Below are positions 25,401 through 31,015 of a stretch of DNA of 64,000 bases, piece by piece. Source of the stretch: Spisula solida (taxonomy: Eukaryota; Mollusca; Bivalvia; Venerida; Mactridae); contig OX365952.1 in the NCBI GenBank assembly GCA_947247005.1, positions 45,922,722-45,986,721 on the forward strand, read 5' to 3'. A program made the position numbers and the translations under genes. Numbering within the stretch: position 1 is the stretch's first letter; each line of letters begins with the position of its first letter. Below the pieces are notes generated by a model. It was not told the DNA's origin, did no database searches, and worked only from the letters and a program-made list of their open reading frames with translations.

Positions 25401-28400
25401 GACTTAGTATGACTTTAACACGTAGTAGTGAGTACCCATTATGGCACGGGATGGTTGTACTTGATAGTGTTATGTACCCCATATGGTCTGGGATGCCACA
25501 TATAAGAGTTCAGTTGTAACGGAAAACAAATTTATGGCCGCAATATTGTACATTACGTAGAAATTAACTTCCAATAAATAATTTTTTGTCAAATAATGTT
25601 CAAAGATTTTTCTACTTCCAGTATAAATTATTATTTTTAATGAAACAACTCTGATCACATCAATGATCTACAACAAAACATAATGTTCACCAAATTTCAT
25701 AATAAGAAAAATGCAATGAAAGATCAAATTTTCAGGTATTTTTGGTAGTTTGACCTTGAAATGACATTGCCCTTGCTCTCAAAGTGGTCAGTCTTGTATG
25801 TCCATTTGATGTACATTATCAAATGAATAATATCCAAGCAAATATGTGTGACTACATACATAAATAAAAAAATTGCATGAGAACATAGAATTTTAAGTGT
25901 ATGTGTAAATTATGGCGGCCATCTTGGATTACCGTGTCCGCACCATGCGTTGACAATTTATGCCGGCAGTTCCATATAGTACAGACATAGGCGAACATTT
26001 TGGTATATAACATAGCTTGTTCTACTTGAGTTGTCACCTCACCCCAAAAAATCACCAATAATTGTCACCCCACTACAAAGTAAGATAAGTGAAAACTGCA
26101 TATAAACTTCTATAATTTAAGTTTTTAAGTTCAGCAAGGAAAATCTCCTGCATTTTAATGAAATCTCCTGCATTTTCATCAGCAGTCTCACGCAAAGGGG
26201 TCTGAGAAACATGGCATGTATGGTATTATAACAATCTACGCAGTAGCGCTAGGTTAGTGAAAAATGGCGCATAATCAATGCAAAAGTAAGTCAATACTAG
26301 TAAGTTGATGAAATCCATGTAACTGTGTGCCTGTGATAAAAATATATTGACTCCTCGTGCTGGCCGTCTAAGCGAATCAGAGTCCTTGTTACATAATTCT
26401 ACATAATATTCAGTATTATCCACTGATAAGCATGATTATAATAAACATGTTTATTTTTATTAATTTTTAGCTTTCTAATAATACATGTTCTACAGATTTA
26501 TTACAAGTCTAGACTTCAGACTGGGTTCAGTTGATACAAACATTTTCATTATGAAATGTTAAGTCTTTATGACAACTTATTGATTATTGCACATTGTTTA
26601 TATCAAATTTGAAAGGATTTTGAAGAAGTAGGCCTAAATATGCAATTGAAGATTTGCTGAAACAAAAATCGAAGAAATATTGAATCCATTCTGATATTTT
26701 CTCAAGGTTATGATGTTTTGGAGTATAGCTTACTGATAAGGGCATGCTACATGGCATAAAATTGTTAATTAAGGGATATAAATAAGATATAAGGACCTCA
26801 TTCATAATAAAAATTTGTTCTTTTCTGTTTGCTTTTCACGTACAAATTAGATTTGCAACGAATGACTGGCAAACAGACTTACTGCAAATACTCGTCAAAC
26901 AGCTTTATTTTATCTATAATCTATTATGATGACACTGTTCTGTGGTGGCACAGTGGTCGAGTGGCTAACGCTCTTGACTACTGATCCAGAGGTTCCTGGT
27001 TTGAATCTCAACCGGGACACTTGGTCATTTCTGAAACTCTTTTTAGTGTTTCCCACCCAACTGACCGTGTGTCACTGCAAAGTATCTGGGTAAGGTGCCA
27101 GGAAGCTGTGTATCAGTGCTACACACTGGGCACATTAAAGAACCAGGCTGTCTATTCGAAATAAGAGCTAGGCGCACTTCTGCAGCGCCGGAAACGCCTG
27201 TATCTAACATCTCTCTCCCTTAAGGGGCTTTCTCTCAGTCTGTCCCTCTGGTCAGATCATGCTGTATCTGCACTGGTAGACGATTCACCTGTGCCCTTTG
27301 TGGCTGCAACACAATATGTAAAGTGCCTTTGAACGTGTGTTCGCATGAAAAAGGCTCAATATAAATCTGGTACCGTATATTGATTGATTTATTTATTTTG
27401 TTCAAAATGTACCCAGATGAGTATAGCCTAGAGTATAAAATAGGAAACTTACACTAGCTCGTAGTCCGTATGTATCTAATACCCAAGTCGCAACAAACCC
27501 CAATGGTACTGTAGCGAACATGAACGTCATTGATAACATGTTCAACTGCAGGGAGGATATTCCATAGTAAACTATTGTGGTGTCGGCTGCTGCAGCAAAC
27601 GTGATCCACATCTAAAACATAGAGATAGAAAGTCAAGGTCACAAAAGGCTAGATCACCATCTAATGCAATATAAAGTAGGTCAAGGTTACAAAAAGGCTA
27701 CATCACCATCTAATGCAATATAAAGAAGGTCAAGGTCACAAAAAGGCTACATCACCATCTAATGCAATATAAAGAAGGTCAATGTCACAAAAAGGCTGCA
27801 TCACCATCTAATGCAATATAATGTAGGTCAGGGTCACAATAAGGCTGCATCATCATCAAATGTAATATAAAGTAGGTCAAGGTCACAAAAAGCTACATCA
27901 CCATTTAATGCAATATGAAGTTGGTTAAGGTCACAAAAAGTCTACAGCACCATCTTATGCAATACTGCAGCACTGCCTTGACACAGGAATATTATTTAAA
28001 ATTGTAGTCTAAAGAACACATTTGATAACCTTTGACACCTTTAGTGTGACCTTGACCTTTGAGCTAGGGATCTGGGTCTTGGGAAAATATGACACATCGT
28101 CTTGTTGTACACGGTGAATATTTGAACCAAGCTATTTTAAAGGCAAAGTTACAGAGCGTGCACAACTTGCATGACTATAAAACCTTTGACCTCTAACTGT
28201 AACCTTGACTTTTGAATTAGGGTCTTGCCCATGACACACCGTCTTGATGTGGTGAGCATTTGTACTAAGCAATTTTAAAATCCATTAAGAAAAGTTACAG
28301 AGTGGACATGATTTTGCTAACAGGCCGACAGACCAACAGACCAACCAACAAACTGACATGGTGACTCCAGTATATACAGAGGTGGCCTCGGCTAATGGTC

Positions 28401-29754
28401 AAGTATTGGGAGTATAAGTTCAATTGTTTTGACCATTTAATGTTTATGACGACAACCTAAAGATCAAACACCGGTTGATGACTGGATATCCATTACAATA
28501 AGAATGGTAATGATAAAGACAATGATAATATCACAGGTGCATATAACAAGCTTAACAAGGTACTTGACATATTTTTAAATAATCGTGTCACTTAAGGATA
28601 CAGCATTGTCATACTAGTGTAGTCAAAAGAGAGTCAAAAAGGTGGAGATTTGAACCTGATGGCGTGATTTTATCAAAGTTGAAGTGACTCTGGTTGTATG
28701 TTACTGTAAAATCATTAATTTTCGTGAGGGATAAATTTTCATTGATTTGGGCAGTTGAACTCGTCCATGAAATATAATCCCCGCGAATAGTTAGCCTAGC
28801 TCCTAAATAGGGACCAAGTGCTTTCACTTCCATATTTTGTAATCCTTGAATTTACAACCCCTAGAAAACAGTGTTTTACCAAGATCCATGAAATTTTATA
28901 CCCAGAAAATTATCTGATTTGACAGTATATAATACAAGTCATCTAGGGTGGCTACCAGTATAAGGACATGTTTTAGTGTGATCACATTGCTAATATTTGA
29001 CGACATATAGTAACATAAATTGATCTGCCCTATGTTCAAGGAAAAGCAGGGCAGATGCAACAACTGAGTGCCCATAATTGGCATTACTCACATGCGTAAT
29101 ATAAAACAAGTGTGCACCACCTAGCAAGTCTATAAATGAATATTGTCATGACCTTAGTTGAACTTAAAACACAAAACTTAACCATCAAATCTCATTTTCT
29201 GAGTTAATCAAGAGCCATTACTTATAGTGCGCCCACTATAATGAGAAAGGTGGGAAAATTTGGTATATTCCACGAAGGTGAATTTATCAGGTGTGCACGA
29301 TTTATCAGTGATGATTTTAGTACAAAACTAACCATTTCTGTTTACTTTAGTAATTTGTAAAACCAATTATGCAACAGTTGACCAAATCGATAAATGTTTG
29401 ACAATGTAAACATCACATTATCCTCGGCGCACTATAGCAGTGCAATAGAATAGGTAGAATATAAACATGCATATTTACCATAGCATTAGACAAGTTGAGA
29501 GCGCAAACAATAGCTAGCATGAACCAGCGTGCCCGGTATTGCTTGTATTCCGTCTGATCGCAGTTATCTCCCTCCTCGTGTATCCCGTCATGTTTCCCGC
29601 TGTGTTTCCCATTGTGTTTCCCGTTGAGTTTCTCGCGATCAATATGATGGTCGATATGATCCCCTGCACTGTTTCCTTCCTCTATTGCTGGAGAGACCTG
29701 AGCCATCTTCATGTTCCCTACCTCTACCTGTAGTCCTTCCAACATACCTGACAA
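7256..29754 (-). CDS. SLC49A3: SLC49A3-like (MFSD7-like) MFS transporter, 10 coding exons
   Basis: Complete 537-residue major facilitator. Join on the minus strand: 29754-29479, 27611-27453, 16201-15985, 13668-13592, 12766-12632, 12031-11915, 10844-10692, 9809-9652, 8325-8186, 7437-7256. All junctions are GT/AG, the phases agree and the total is 1614 nt. About twelve hydrophobic helices are visible. Motifs shared with vertebrate SLC49A3 include NLSNAM (88-92), ATWVLDTYGLR (133-143), TKLAALWF (196-203), RRATANM (207-213), MNPLG (218-222), PPTPPSA (267-273), EQILC, YVDKTKHF (351-358), MELAVE (408-413), GQAQGI (431-436) and NPTYKRLEAE (500-509). SLC49 includes the FLVCR transporters and DIRC2; I know of no established substrate for SLC49A3, so none is proposed. 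It should sit in a cell membrane. The N-terminus carries an unusual His-rich repeat. SLC49A3 fits better than FLVCR or DIRC2. Confidence 0.93.
7857..8135 (+). mobile_element. tRNA-derived SINE in SLC49A3-like intron 9
   Basis: There is a tRNA-like head at about 7860-7935, with an A-box-like GTTACAGTGGTAAGG segment and the B box GGGTTCGATCC. A SINE body follows (TTTCCCACCTAAC, GTAAAGAACCAGGG) and ends in an A-rich tail near 8135. The head resembles, but is not identical to, the copy at 26941. It lies only about 50 bp from the exon 9 donor and is inserted antisense to the gene. Confidence 0.75.
8186..8325 (-). CDS. SLC49A3: SLC49A3-like exon 9
   Basis: 140 nt from acceptor TTTTGCAG to donor GACTG|GTAAG. 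It completes G431 and encodes QAQGIAYMLLMQF, the end of helix 11. An extracellular-type loop (about 445-477) follows, containing CHIPENATTT with one N-glycosylation sequon (NAT) and the conserved DWT before the last helix. Confidence 0.92.
8639..8902. mobile_element. Palindromic MITE-like elements in intron 8
   Basis: Arms at 8639-8678 and 8701-8741 are inverted copies (AGTTAGAACATA, AAATTTTAA, AAAAAGG) around a loop rich in GAGCGAGC. An adjoining block at about 8745-8902 has its own inverted ends TTAGAATATAAC and GTTATATTCTAAG, with GATTGGCCGA and CATTGGCTCA inside. Both are non-coding. Confidence 0.7.
9361..9463. repeat. Long hairpin, 38-bp arms
   Basis: ATATCACATGGCAGAGAGGG at 9361 continues through 9398 and is mirrored by TCCTCACTGCCATGTGATAT, which ends at 9463. 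The loop is about 27 bp. Probably a small palindromic element within intron 8. Confidence 0.8.
9652..9809 (-). CDS. SLC49A3: SLC49A3-like exon 8
   Basis: 158 nt from acceptor TTATTGCAG to donor GTGG|GTAAAT (phase 2). It encodes helix 10 and the start of helix 11 (residues 379-431), including YPISMELAVE and TYPVAEATSSG, which align with the conserved PVAMELAVE/FPVGEG region of the family. A longer 188-codon ORF in another frame over this exon is a shadow. Confidence 0.93.
9838..9996. mobile_element. Tigger/pogo-like MITE (CAGTACAA..CTCT ends)
   Basis: The left end is CAGTACAAACTCTGTAAAGC and the right end, reverse complemented, is CAGTACAACCTCTCAGAGC. The left border has TA; the right border has TG, which may be a mutated TA. 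About 159 bp. CAGT plus CTCT termini recall Tigger-type mariner elements. A related fragment is at about 14918-14992. It begins 29 bp upstream of exon 8. Confidence 0.65.
10130..10610. repeat. About 170-bp imperfect tandem triplication
   Basis: Three diverged blocks start near 10150, 10330 and 10490. Each has AAACAAGTNTTG-like, AATGC(T)ATA, TATGAGATATGA/TATGTAAGATATG, AAACCTTAACCAA-like and GTTAAAAAGGGGC words. Intronic (intron 7), unknown origin. Confidence 0.6.
10692..10844 (-). CDS. SLC49A3: SLC49A3-like exon 7
   Basis: 153 nt, phase 0 at both ends, from acceptor TTGTTGCAG to donor CACAG|GTGAGT. It encodes residues 328-378: helix 8 (EFAGICGALMIVLGM) and the MFS loop motif YVDKTKHFEE (351-360), which replaces the G-x-x-x-D-R-x-G-R/K motif of many MFS proteins. 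It also contains helix 9. Confidence 0.94.
10886..11093. mobile_element. MITE related to 19619-19899
   Basis: Repeated TTTTCGCTTTTTCGCCAC, TTTGCATTGTTACATTTTCG and GCAGATGAAGGGTGACAATA words are shared with the better-preserved element at 19619-19899. The ends are less clear here. It lies between exon 7 and the exon 6 donor array. Confidence 0.55.
11097..11945 (-). repeat. 52-bp array made of exon 6 end plus splice donor, about 16 copies
   Basis: Each 52-bp unit, read on the minus strand, holds about 40 nt equal to the 3' end of SLC49A3-like exon 6 (coding for IEQILC..RGYSD) and the first ~12 nt of intron 6 including GTAAGT. The real exon end (11915) is the upstream-most copy. Two unit types alternate at several places: one retains TGTCCTAGAGG, the other has TGTACACTAGAGG. 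Most copies keep a good GTAAGT donor; some are changed (for example, TTATTC-side copies with GATGTATTT). Period 52 shifts frame at each copy. Confidence 0.93.
11915..12031 (-). CDS. SLC49A3: SLC49A3-like exon 6
   Basis: 117 nt, phase 0 at both ends, from acceptor TTTTCACAG to donor CCGAC|GTAAGT. It encodes residues 289-327, helix 7 with the conserved SFIEQILCPRGYSD end. The final ~40 nt of this exon and its donor are the founder-like copy of the downstream 52-bp array. The next exon begins EFAGICGAL, the order found in human SLC49A3, so the donor at 11914 is the productive one. Confidence 0.93.
12209..12353. mobile_element. Palindromic MITE (GGGAAGATCACC ends), copy 1
   Basis: The left side has AGGGAAGATCACC then GCAAAGTGCCCACC. 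The right side has inverted GGCACATTTGC and ATGATCTCTCCT. It matches the copy at 32975-33095. Confidence 0.75.
12365..12560 (+). repeat. Interspersed repeat family X, diverged copy
   Basis: Word order CATAATTGAACAGTTGA, TTTTCACAAGTG, CCAACACTAATCTA-like, CTTGTAATATATTTATGCATAAAGG is shared with copies at 13335-13575 and 30330-30600. No coding capacity. Confidence 0.6.
12632..12766 (-). CDS. SLC49A3: SLC49A3-like exon 5
   Basis: 135 nt, phase 0 at both ends, from acceptor TTTTGTCAG to donor AAAGCG|GTTTGT. It encodes residues 244-288: helix 6, then the large central cytoplasmic loop with RPPTPPSASAG, the signature PPTPPSAG loop of SLC49A3, and FFTGLKA. Confidence 0.94.
13335..13575 (+). repeat. 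Interspersed repeat family X, well-preserved copy
   Basis: From TTAGCATAATTTAACAGC to GCATAAAGGTCAGGATCAGG. About 85% similar by eye to the copy at 30330-30600. It ends within about 20 bp of the exon 4 donor (13591). Confidence 0.75.
13592..13668 (-). CDS. SLC49A3: SLC49A3-like exon 4
   Basis: A 77-nt exon from acceptor CTTTTTCAG|TG to donor GGCT|GTAAGT. With the preceding A it gives MNPLGNMVAFIIVPLIVEE, residues 218-236, then ASDIPLA. This is helix 5 and matches the SNPLG..N..SP..V family segment that follows the conserved RATANM. Confidence 0.93.
13748..14108. mobile_element. MITE (ATGCACCTATCAATATTTT ends), copy 1
   Basis: The left end ATGCACCTATCAATATTTT and the right end, reverse complemented, ATGCACATATCAATATTTT flank a G/C-rich interior. 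The first ~53 bp is repeated in tandem three times (starts near 13750, 13800, 13854), expanding the left terminus. A fragment of the same family lies at 22189-22350 inside another element. Confidence 0.8.
14110..14685. other. Intron 3, nothing recognised
   Basis: AT-rich DNA with no exon-like segment or clear repeat. Confidence 0.45.
14690..14878 (-). mobile_element. SINE fragment (B box and body)
   Basis: Minus strand: a B-box-like GATTCGAATCTC, then CAGTGTTTCCC, GTATCAGTGCTT and GTTAAAGAACCTG, the body words of the SINE at 26941. The A box is degraded. Confidence 0.65.
15000..15718. other. Intron 3, nothing recognised
   Basis: Unique AT-rich sequence; the short ORFs have no recognisable content. 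Confidence 0.45.
15722..15950. repeat. About 41-bp minisatellite, 5-6 copies
   Basis: The unit contains GAAATTGACCAATCAGGAG and AACAAACATAAGGGG. It stops about 35 bp from the exon 3 donor (15984). Confidence 0.9.
15985..16201 (-). CDS. SLC49A3: SLC49A3-like exon 3
   Basis: 217 nt from acceptor GTATTTCAG to donor ATGA|GTGAGT (phase 1). It encodes residues 146-217: helix 3 (SAWLNGAGGLLR), helix 4 (GQILAACAQSF) and the loop TKLAALWFSENRRATANM, which carries the most conserved residues of the SLC49A3/FLVCR group. Confidence 0.94.
16265..16379. repeat. 44-bp satellite, left segment (split by insertion)
   Basis: About 2.5 units of the same 44-bp repeat that continues at 17218. The segment ends at AAGTCAATA exactly where a transposon begins. 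Confidence 0.9.
16380..17217. mobile_element. TA-flanked Tigger/mariner-like non-autonomous element, 838 bp
   Basis: The left end reads CAGTGGTACCTCTCTTGAGC and the right end, reverse complemented, CAGTGTTCCCTCTCGTAACG. Both borders have TA. The element interrupts a 44-bp unit at its GTCAATAGTAC word, and the TA is duplicated, so the target-site duplication can be read directly. CAGTG plus CTCTC termini and TA targets suit Tigger/pogo-type elements. No transposase frame is seen. Confidence 0.85.
17218..18540. repeat. 44-bp satellite, main array, about 30 copies
   Basis: Unit words AGTACAGTAGTGAAAACACG and ATAGTATGATAATGAAAAG. The left-most copies carry TACGATAATG, and the remainder mostly TATGATAATG. 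The array ends in diverged units near 18540. Confidence 0.95.
18541..18715. repeat. Inverted diverged segment of the 44-bp satellite
   Basis: Words such as GACTTTTCACTATCGTA and TTTTCAATTTCGTACTATTG are the reverse complement of satellite words, so the array is capped by an inverted, older copy. This suggests the array grew inside a palindromic MITE. Confidence 0.7.
18716..19618. other. Intron 2: dispersed-repeat remnants
   Basis: Contains GACAGACGGACAAAG and CCCCAAAATATTTTTGCGG type words seen in dispersed repeats; otherwise nothing recognised. Confidence 0.4.
19619..19899. mobile_element. MITE (TGATGGCTGATTTATGCCATG ends)
   Basis: The two ends are inverted copies for about 30 bp (GATGGCTGATTTATGCCATG, then TCGTATTTTCGC). 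The interior repeats TTTTCGC/GCGAAAA words. Related to 10886-11093. Confidence 0.85.
19900..21155. other. Intron 2, nothing recognised
   Basis: AT-rich unique sequence; short ORFs on both strands look random. Confidence 0.45.
21158..22110 (+). repeat. Left terminal inverted repeat of the 4.9-kb element
   Basis: Pairs with 25510-26074. It contains two blocks of AAGGTCA-type words (about 21470-21500 and 21840-21885), of which the right arm holds one, so part of this arm was duplicated. Confidence 0.8.
22189..22350 (+). mobile_element. Fragment of the ATGCACCTATC MITE family
   Basis: AATGCACCTATCAATATTTTG followed by a G-rich stretch matches the left end of the element at 13748. The right terminus is not seen. 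It lies inside the 4.9-kb element, a nested insertion or captured piece. Confidence 0.6.
22690..25500. repeat. Degenerate 40-44-bp minisatellite core
   Basis: The unit resembles GGGCTTGGGATGGCTGAAA, then TCTGTGATGGTGGGTAC and CCAATA. Copies are similar at 22700-24050 and grow increasingly diverged to 25500 (GGCCTGGTATGGCTGTA forms). A local inversion at about 24025-24070 places TTTCAGCCATCC, reverse complement of the unit, in the array. The 80-150-codon ORFs here are repeat artefacts. Confidence 0.9.
25510..26074 (-). repeat. Right terminal inverted repeat of the 4.9-kb element
   Basis: Inverted homologue of the left arm from CAATATTGTACATTACGTAG to ATTGTCACCCCAC, followed by TA. Confidence 0.8.
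26076..26940. other. Intron 2, nothing recognised
   Basis: AT-rich DNA between the 4.9-kb element and a SINE. Confidence 0.45.
26941..27370 (+). mobile_element. tRNA-derived SINE, best copy
   Basis: The tRNA-like head has A box TGGCACAGTGGTCGAGTGG and B box GGTTTGAATCTC within 26946-27010. A body of about 300 bp follows (CACTGCAAAGTATCTGGG, GCTGTATCTGCACTGG, AAAGTGCCTTTGAACG), ending in AAAAAGGCTCAATATAAAT. The body matches 1015-1310 on the other strand. The copy is antisense to the transporter gene, about 80 bp from exon 2. Confidence 0.88.
27453..27611 (-). CDS. SLC49A3: SLC49A3-like exon 2
   Basis: 159 nt, phase 0 at both ends, from acceptor TGTTTTAG to donor CTAGT|GTAAGT. It encodes residues 93-145: the end of helix 1 (MWITFAAAADTT), helix 2 and ATWVLDTYGLRAS, the loop motif shared by SLC49A3 and FLVCR proteins. 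Confidence 0.94.
27628..27970. repeat. About 49-bp minisatellite, 6-7 copies
   Basis: The unit contains AAGGTCACAAAAAGGCTACA and CATCTAATGCAATATAAAG. It begins 17 bp from the exon 2 acceptor, so it occupies the branch-point region of intron 1. Confidence 0.9.
27971..28400. repeat. Dispersed repeat with internal duplication
   Basis: Two similar blocks (about 28020 and 28180) share CTTTGACCT, GTGACCTTGACTTTTGA-like, GACACACCGTCTTG and AAAGTTACAGAG words. The repeat ends in GACAGACCAACAGACC, a tail type seen in several bivalve dispersed repeats. Confidence 0.5.
28401..29222. other. Intron 1, nothing clear
   Basis: AT-rich. A possible old palindromic repeat lies around 28700-28900 (TTTTCGTGAGGG type words), too diverged to delimit. 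Confidence 0.35.
29223..29436. mobile_element. MITE (TATAGTGCGCC ends), copy 1
   Basis: Starts TATAGTGCGCCCAC and ends GGCGCACTATA; 214 bp. The interior TCTGTTTACTTTAGTAATTTG is shared with the copies at 30717 and 56056. Located 42 bp from the exon 1 donor. Confidence 0.9.
29479..29754 (-). CDS. SLC49A3: SLC49A3-like exon 1 (start codon)
   Basis: The ATG at 29754-29752 opens 92 codons ending at donor GCTATG|GTAAAT. About 75 hydrophilic cytoplasmic residues are followed by the first helix (RWFMLAIVCALNLSNAM, 76-92). The N-terminal region holds DHIDHHID and a four-residue repeat at 45-57 (GKHN-GKHS-GKHD). An alternative start is Met4. No splice acceptor is needed upstream. The junction NAM|MWITFA reproduces the family NCSNA..LW..FA segment. 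Confidence 0.88.
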
Positions 29755-30325
29755 TGGTTATCTTGTAGGAAGTTTACTGGAAACAAACAAGGAATTAAAA
29801 ATATCTCCAATCAGAAAGTAAAATTTTCTTTTTTTATAAATATTATCCAATTGAAAAGTACTACACAGTGTAACTGTATCTCCATTAATCCAAATGTTCT
29901 CCACACAATGTCTTATCTCGTTAAAAAACAACAACAACAAAACGAAATCTTCCCTACTTCATGAAAAGTTTATAACTAAGCAAAACAAAAACTACAATGA
30001 AAAACTTCCCTACTCCAATTTCAAGGTTTATAAATTAAAGCGAACTTTTAAGTTTGAGCCTAGAACACAAATTTGTCAATTTAATCTTTATATTAACATT
30101 TGAGTACTGGTAAGATGATATCAGAAAACAAGTATTATCTATACCGTATTTGAGTGGTTACCAATAGCAATACTTCAAGATGACAAATTTAGTGAAGCCT
30201 GAATGATATTATCCACTCATGCATGAACAATACGGCAGCCATGATATTGTCAAGTACACATTTAATGTTTATAGGTTATGTGCGGTAACCTGATCTGTTT
30301 ACTTCTTATAATAGTCCGGAGAATT
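29755..30325. other. 5' flank of the SLC49A3-like gene
   Basis: Presumed 5' UTR and promoter. No TATA box or CpG-rich stretch could be placed with confidence, and an A-rich run lies at about 29925-29945. Confidence 0.3.
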
Positions 30326-30329
30326 TGAC

Positions 30330-30600
30330 ACAACTTTCGACCTTCTATTAGCATAATTTAACAGCTGATATAATTTTTTTTTATATATTATCTATATTTA
30401 TAATCCTATTTGTATGTTTTCATAAGCGGAAAGTATCATGAAGACGCTCAAGGTGTAATACCAACACAAATCTAAAGGACCGTTATTGCACGATTTGCTC
30501 ACGTAAATTTATATATTCAACGCAAGAACCTTGTTATGTATTCATGCATAAAGGTCAGGATCACGTCATTTTCTCTGTGCTATACTCATTTAATGTTTAT
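30330..30600 (+). repeat. Interspersed repeat family X, copy 3
   Basis: Parallel to 13335-13575 from TTAGCATAATTTAACAGCTG to GCATAAAGGTCAGGATCA, and both copies end in CTCTGTGC. It is preceded by a TTTATAGGTTATGTGCGG block that reappears at about 30590, so copies 3 and 4 are in tandem. Confidence 0.75.
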
Positions 30601-31015
30601 AGGCTATGTGCGGAGATATTAACTTGATCGGTTTCTCATCTTATTAGCATAATTTAACAGCTGATTTCTCGTCTAATATTTAACCTCTGTGATATGTTTT
30701 CATAAGCGGGGAGTATTATAGTGCGCCCAGGATAATGTGATGTTTACAAACATGAGTCGGATCGGTCAACTGTTGCAAAATTGGTTTTGTAAATAACTAA
30801 AGTAAACAGATATGGTCAGTGTTGTGTAATACTAAAAACATCACTGCTGCACATCTGATTTATTCACTTTTGTGGAGTATACCAAATTTTCCCGCCTTTA
30901 ACATTATCATACTAATATGTATGAAGTGTAATGCACAATTTCCAAGTGGAAATTGTTTATTCAACACAAGGACCTTGTAATACAATCAGGCTTAATCAGG
31001 TCAGGATCAGGTGAG
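30601..31015 (+). repeat. Interspersed repeat family X, copy 4, split by a MITE
   Basis: The first part (30601-30716) runs to CATAAGCGGGGAGTAT. The remainder resumes at about 30919 (GAAGTGTAATGC, then TTATTCAACACAAGGACC). The gap is exactly filled by a TATAGTGCGCC MITE, giving a relative age for the two families. Confidence 0.7.
30717..30918. mobile_element. MITE (TATAGTGCGCC ends), copy 2, decayed right end
   Basis: The left end TATAGTGCGCCCAGGATAATG matches the reverse-complemented right ends of copies 1 and 3, so this copy is inverted. The other end is mutated (CATACTAATA). Inserted into repeat family X. Confidence 0.82.

Larger units (their letters stand above)
21158..26074. mobile_element. 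4.9-kb TA-flanked element with long inverted repeats and minisatellite core
   Basis: Starts GTGGGGTGACAAT and ends ATTGTCACCCCAC, with TA on both sides. The left arm (21158 to about 22110) and right arm (about 25510-26074) are homologous in inverted orientation, including GACAACTCAAGTAGAACAAG, TGCCGGCA, CATCAAATGGACATACAAG and CTACGTAATGTACAATATTG. The left arm has an extra internal duplication. Between them lies a degenerate minisatellite. No transposase is visible, so the element is non-autonomous. It occupies much of intron 2 of the transporter gene. Confidence 0.85.

Noticed and set aside
21158..26074. CACTA-type (En/Spm) transposon
   Set aside because: CACTA elements start with CACTA at the 5' end and make 3-bp duplications. 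Here the TAGTG/CACTA order is the reverse and the duplicated target is TA.
7256..29754. FLVCR1/2 or DIRC2 identity for the transporter
   Set aside because: The RPPTPPSA loop, MELAVE, DWT and the C-terminal YKRLEAE motif, together with NLSNAM, match SLC49A3 better than the other SLC49 members.
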